Below are positions 63,750 to 64,000 of a stretch of DNA of 64,000 bases, piece after piece. The DNA is from Modestobacter sp. VKM Ac-2986 (lineage in GTDB: Bacteria; Actinomycetota; Actinomycetes; Mycobacteriales; Geodermatophilaceae), in the NCBI RefSeq assembly GCF_026967795.1, contig NZ_JAPVBH010000007.1:62001-126000 (forward strand), written 5' to 3'. The translations under genes and the position numbers were made by a program. Numbering within the stretch: the stretch's first letter is position 1; every line of letters starts with the position of its first letter. Below the pieces are notes generated by a model that worked only from the letters and a program-made list of their open reading frames with translations, did no database searches and was not told the DNA's origin.

Positions 63750-64000
63750 ATGAGCGCCGACTTCGCCGGGGAGACCGCCCGGCTCTACGCCCGTTTCCGC
63801 CGCGACCTCCCCTCCGACCAGGCCGCCGAGCTCGCCGCGCAGCTCGGGTTGACCGCGGACGACCTGCTGCTCGACCTGGGCTGCGGCACCGGGCAGCTCA
63901 CCGCCCCGCTGCTCCCCCACTGCGCCGGCGCCGTGGCGGTCGACCCGGAGCCCGGGATGCTCACCGGGCTGCGGGACCGCGGCCTGCCGGGCGTGGTGGC
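63750..64000 (+). CDS. Class I SAM-dependent methyltransferase, C-terminus cut by window edge
   Basis: The first 83 residues of a methyltransferase. MSADFAGETARLYARFRRDL is the typical start of a Methyltransf_11/25 enzyme, and LLLDLGCGTGQLTAPLLPH is motif I, followed by AVAVDPEPGML. Substrate unknown. It continues beyond position 64000. Confidence 0.85.
   Translation, partial: MSADFAGETARLYARFRRDLPSDQAAELAAQLGLTADDLLLDLGCGTGQLTAPLLPHCAGAVAVDPEPGMLTGLRDRGLPGVV

Overview
The window is 64 kb of very GC-rich DNA with dense, short-spaced genes, many GTG starts and almost only G or C at third codon positions. Gene content is actinobacterial: DUF3000, DUF3039, DUF3099, DUF3159, DUF3710, DUF4192, DUF4193, DUF7455, polyphosphate glucokinase, the SigA/SigB pair and an IdeR-type regulator. 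From memory, the style and gene order fit Geodermatophilaceae (Blastococcus, Modestobacter, Geodermatophilus). That family placement is an inference; the class is secure.

Layout. (1) 1-3.8 kb: hemE (cut by the window edge), DUF3000, an atypical LuxR-type response regulator and RNase D. (2) 4.1-7.3 kb: a complete sugar ABC importer (permease, ATPase, lipoprotein) on the minus strand. (3) 7.5-10.8 kb: a two-gene fatty-acid beta-oxidation operon (thiolase plus multifunctional FadB). (4) 11-14 kb: a thiamine-binding-type protein, dxs and two small unknowns. (5) 14-19 kb: an RNA uracil methyltransferase-like gene, a KimA-like potassium permease and two TrkA proteins. (6) 19-29 kb: DUF3159, OB-fold, hydrolase, DUF3710, dut, an unknown membrane-associated protein, DUF4193, a LytR_C protein, inositol monophosphatase, ppgK, sigA and DUF7455. 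(7) 29-37.5 kb: VanW protein, YihY-like protein, DUF3039, DUF3099, RNB ribonuclease, a DHFR-like reductase, dtd and sigB. (8) 37.7-44.8 kb: a GNAT/acyl-CoA-synthetase-like protein acetyltransferase next to an AcuC deacetylase, ideR and an S9 peptidase. (9) 44.8-56.6 kb: DUF4192, lipoprotein, DoxX, a five-gene coupled glycosyltransferase/methyltransferase/cyclase-like operon, a DksA-type zinc finger, a methyltransferase, YibE/F, an M20 amidohydrolase and a methyltransferase. (10) 56.6-64 kb: aldo/keto reductase, aminoglycoside-phosphotransferase-like protein, then a TetR-controlled set (patatin, epimerase, aldo/keto reductase, hydrolase) with looser codon use, and a methyltransferase cut by the right edge.

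From hemE to ideR the order follows the Mycobacterium tuberculosis Rv2678c-Rv2711 block as I remember it (hemE, RNase D, dxs, RNA methyltransferase, permease, ceoB/ceoC, dut, suhB, ppgK, sigA, sigB, ideR). The sugar importer, fadAB and the acetylation pair would then be local insertions in a conserved core.

Three features cut across the genes. First, a hairpin repeat family sits directly behind stop codons, starting with AGGACC, at about seven places. Second, at least a dozen genes have a -10 hexamer of the form YANNNT exactly 6-7 bases before the start codon, which predicts leaderless mRNAs. Third, regulatory sites can be read directly: a SigH/SigR-type promoter before sigB, three 20-bp operator-like repeats between tetR and patatin, and a palindrome before fadA. 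No tRNA, rRNA, CRISPR array, insertion sequence or phage gene was seen.
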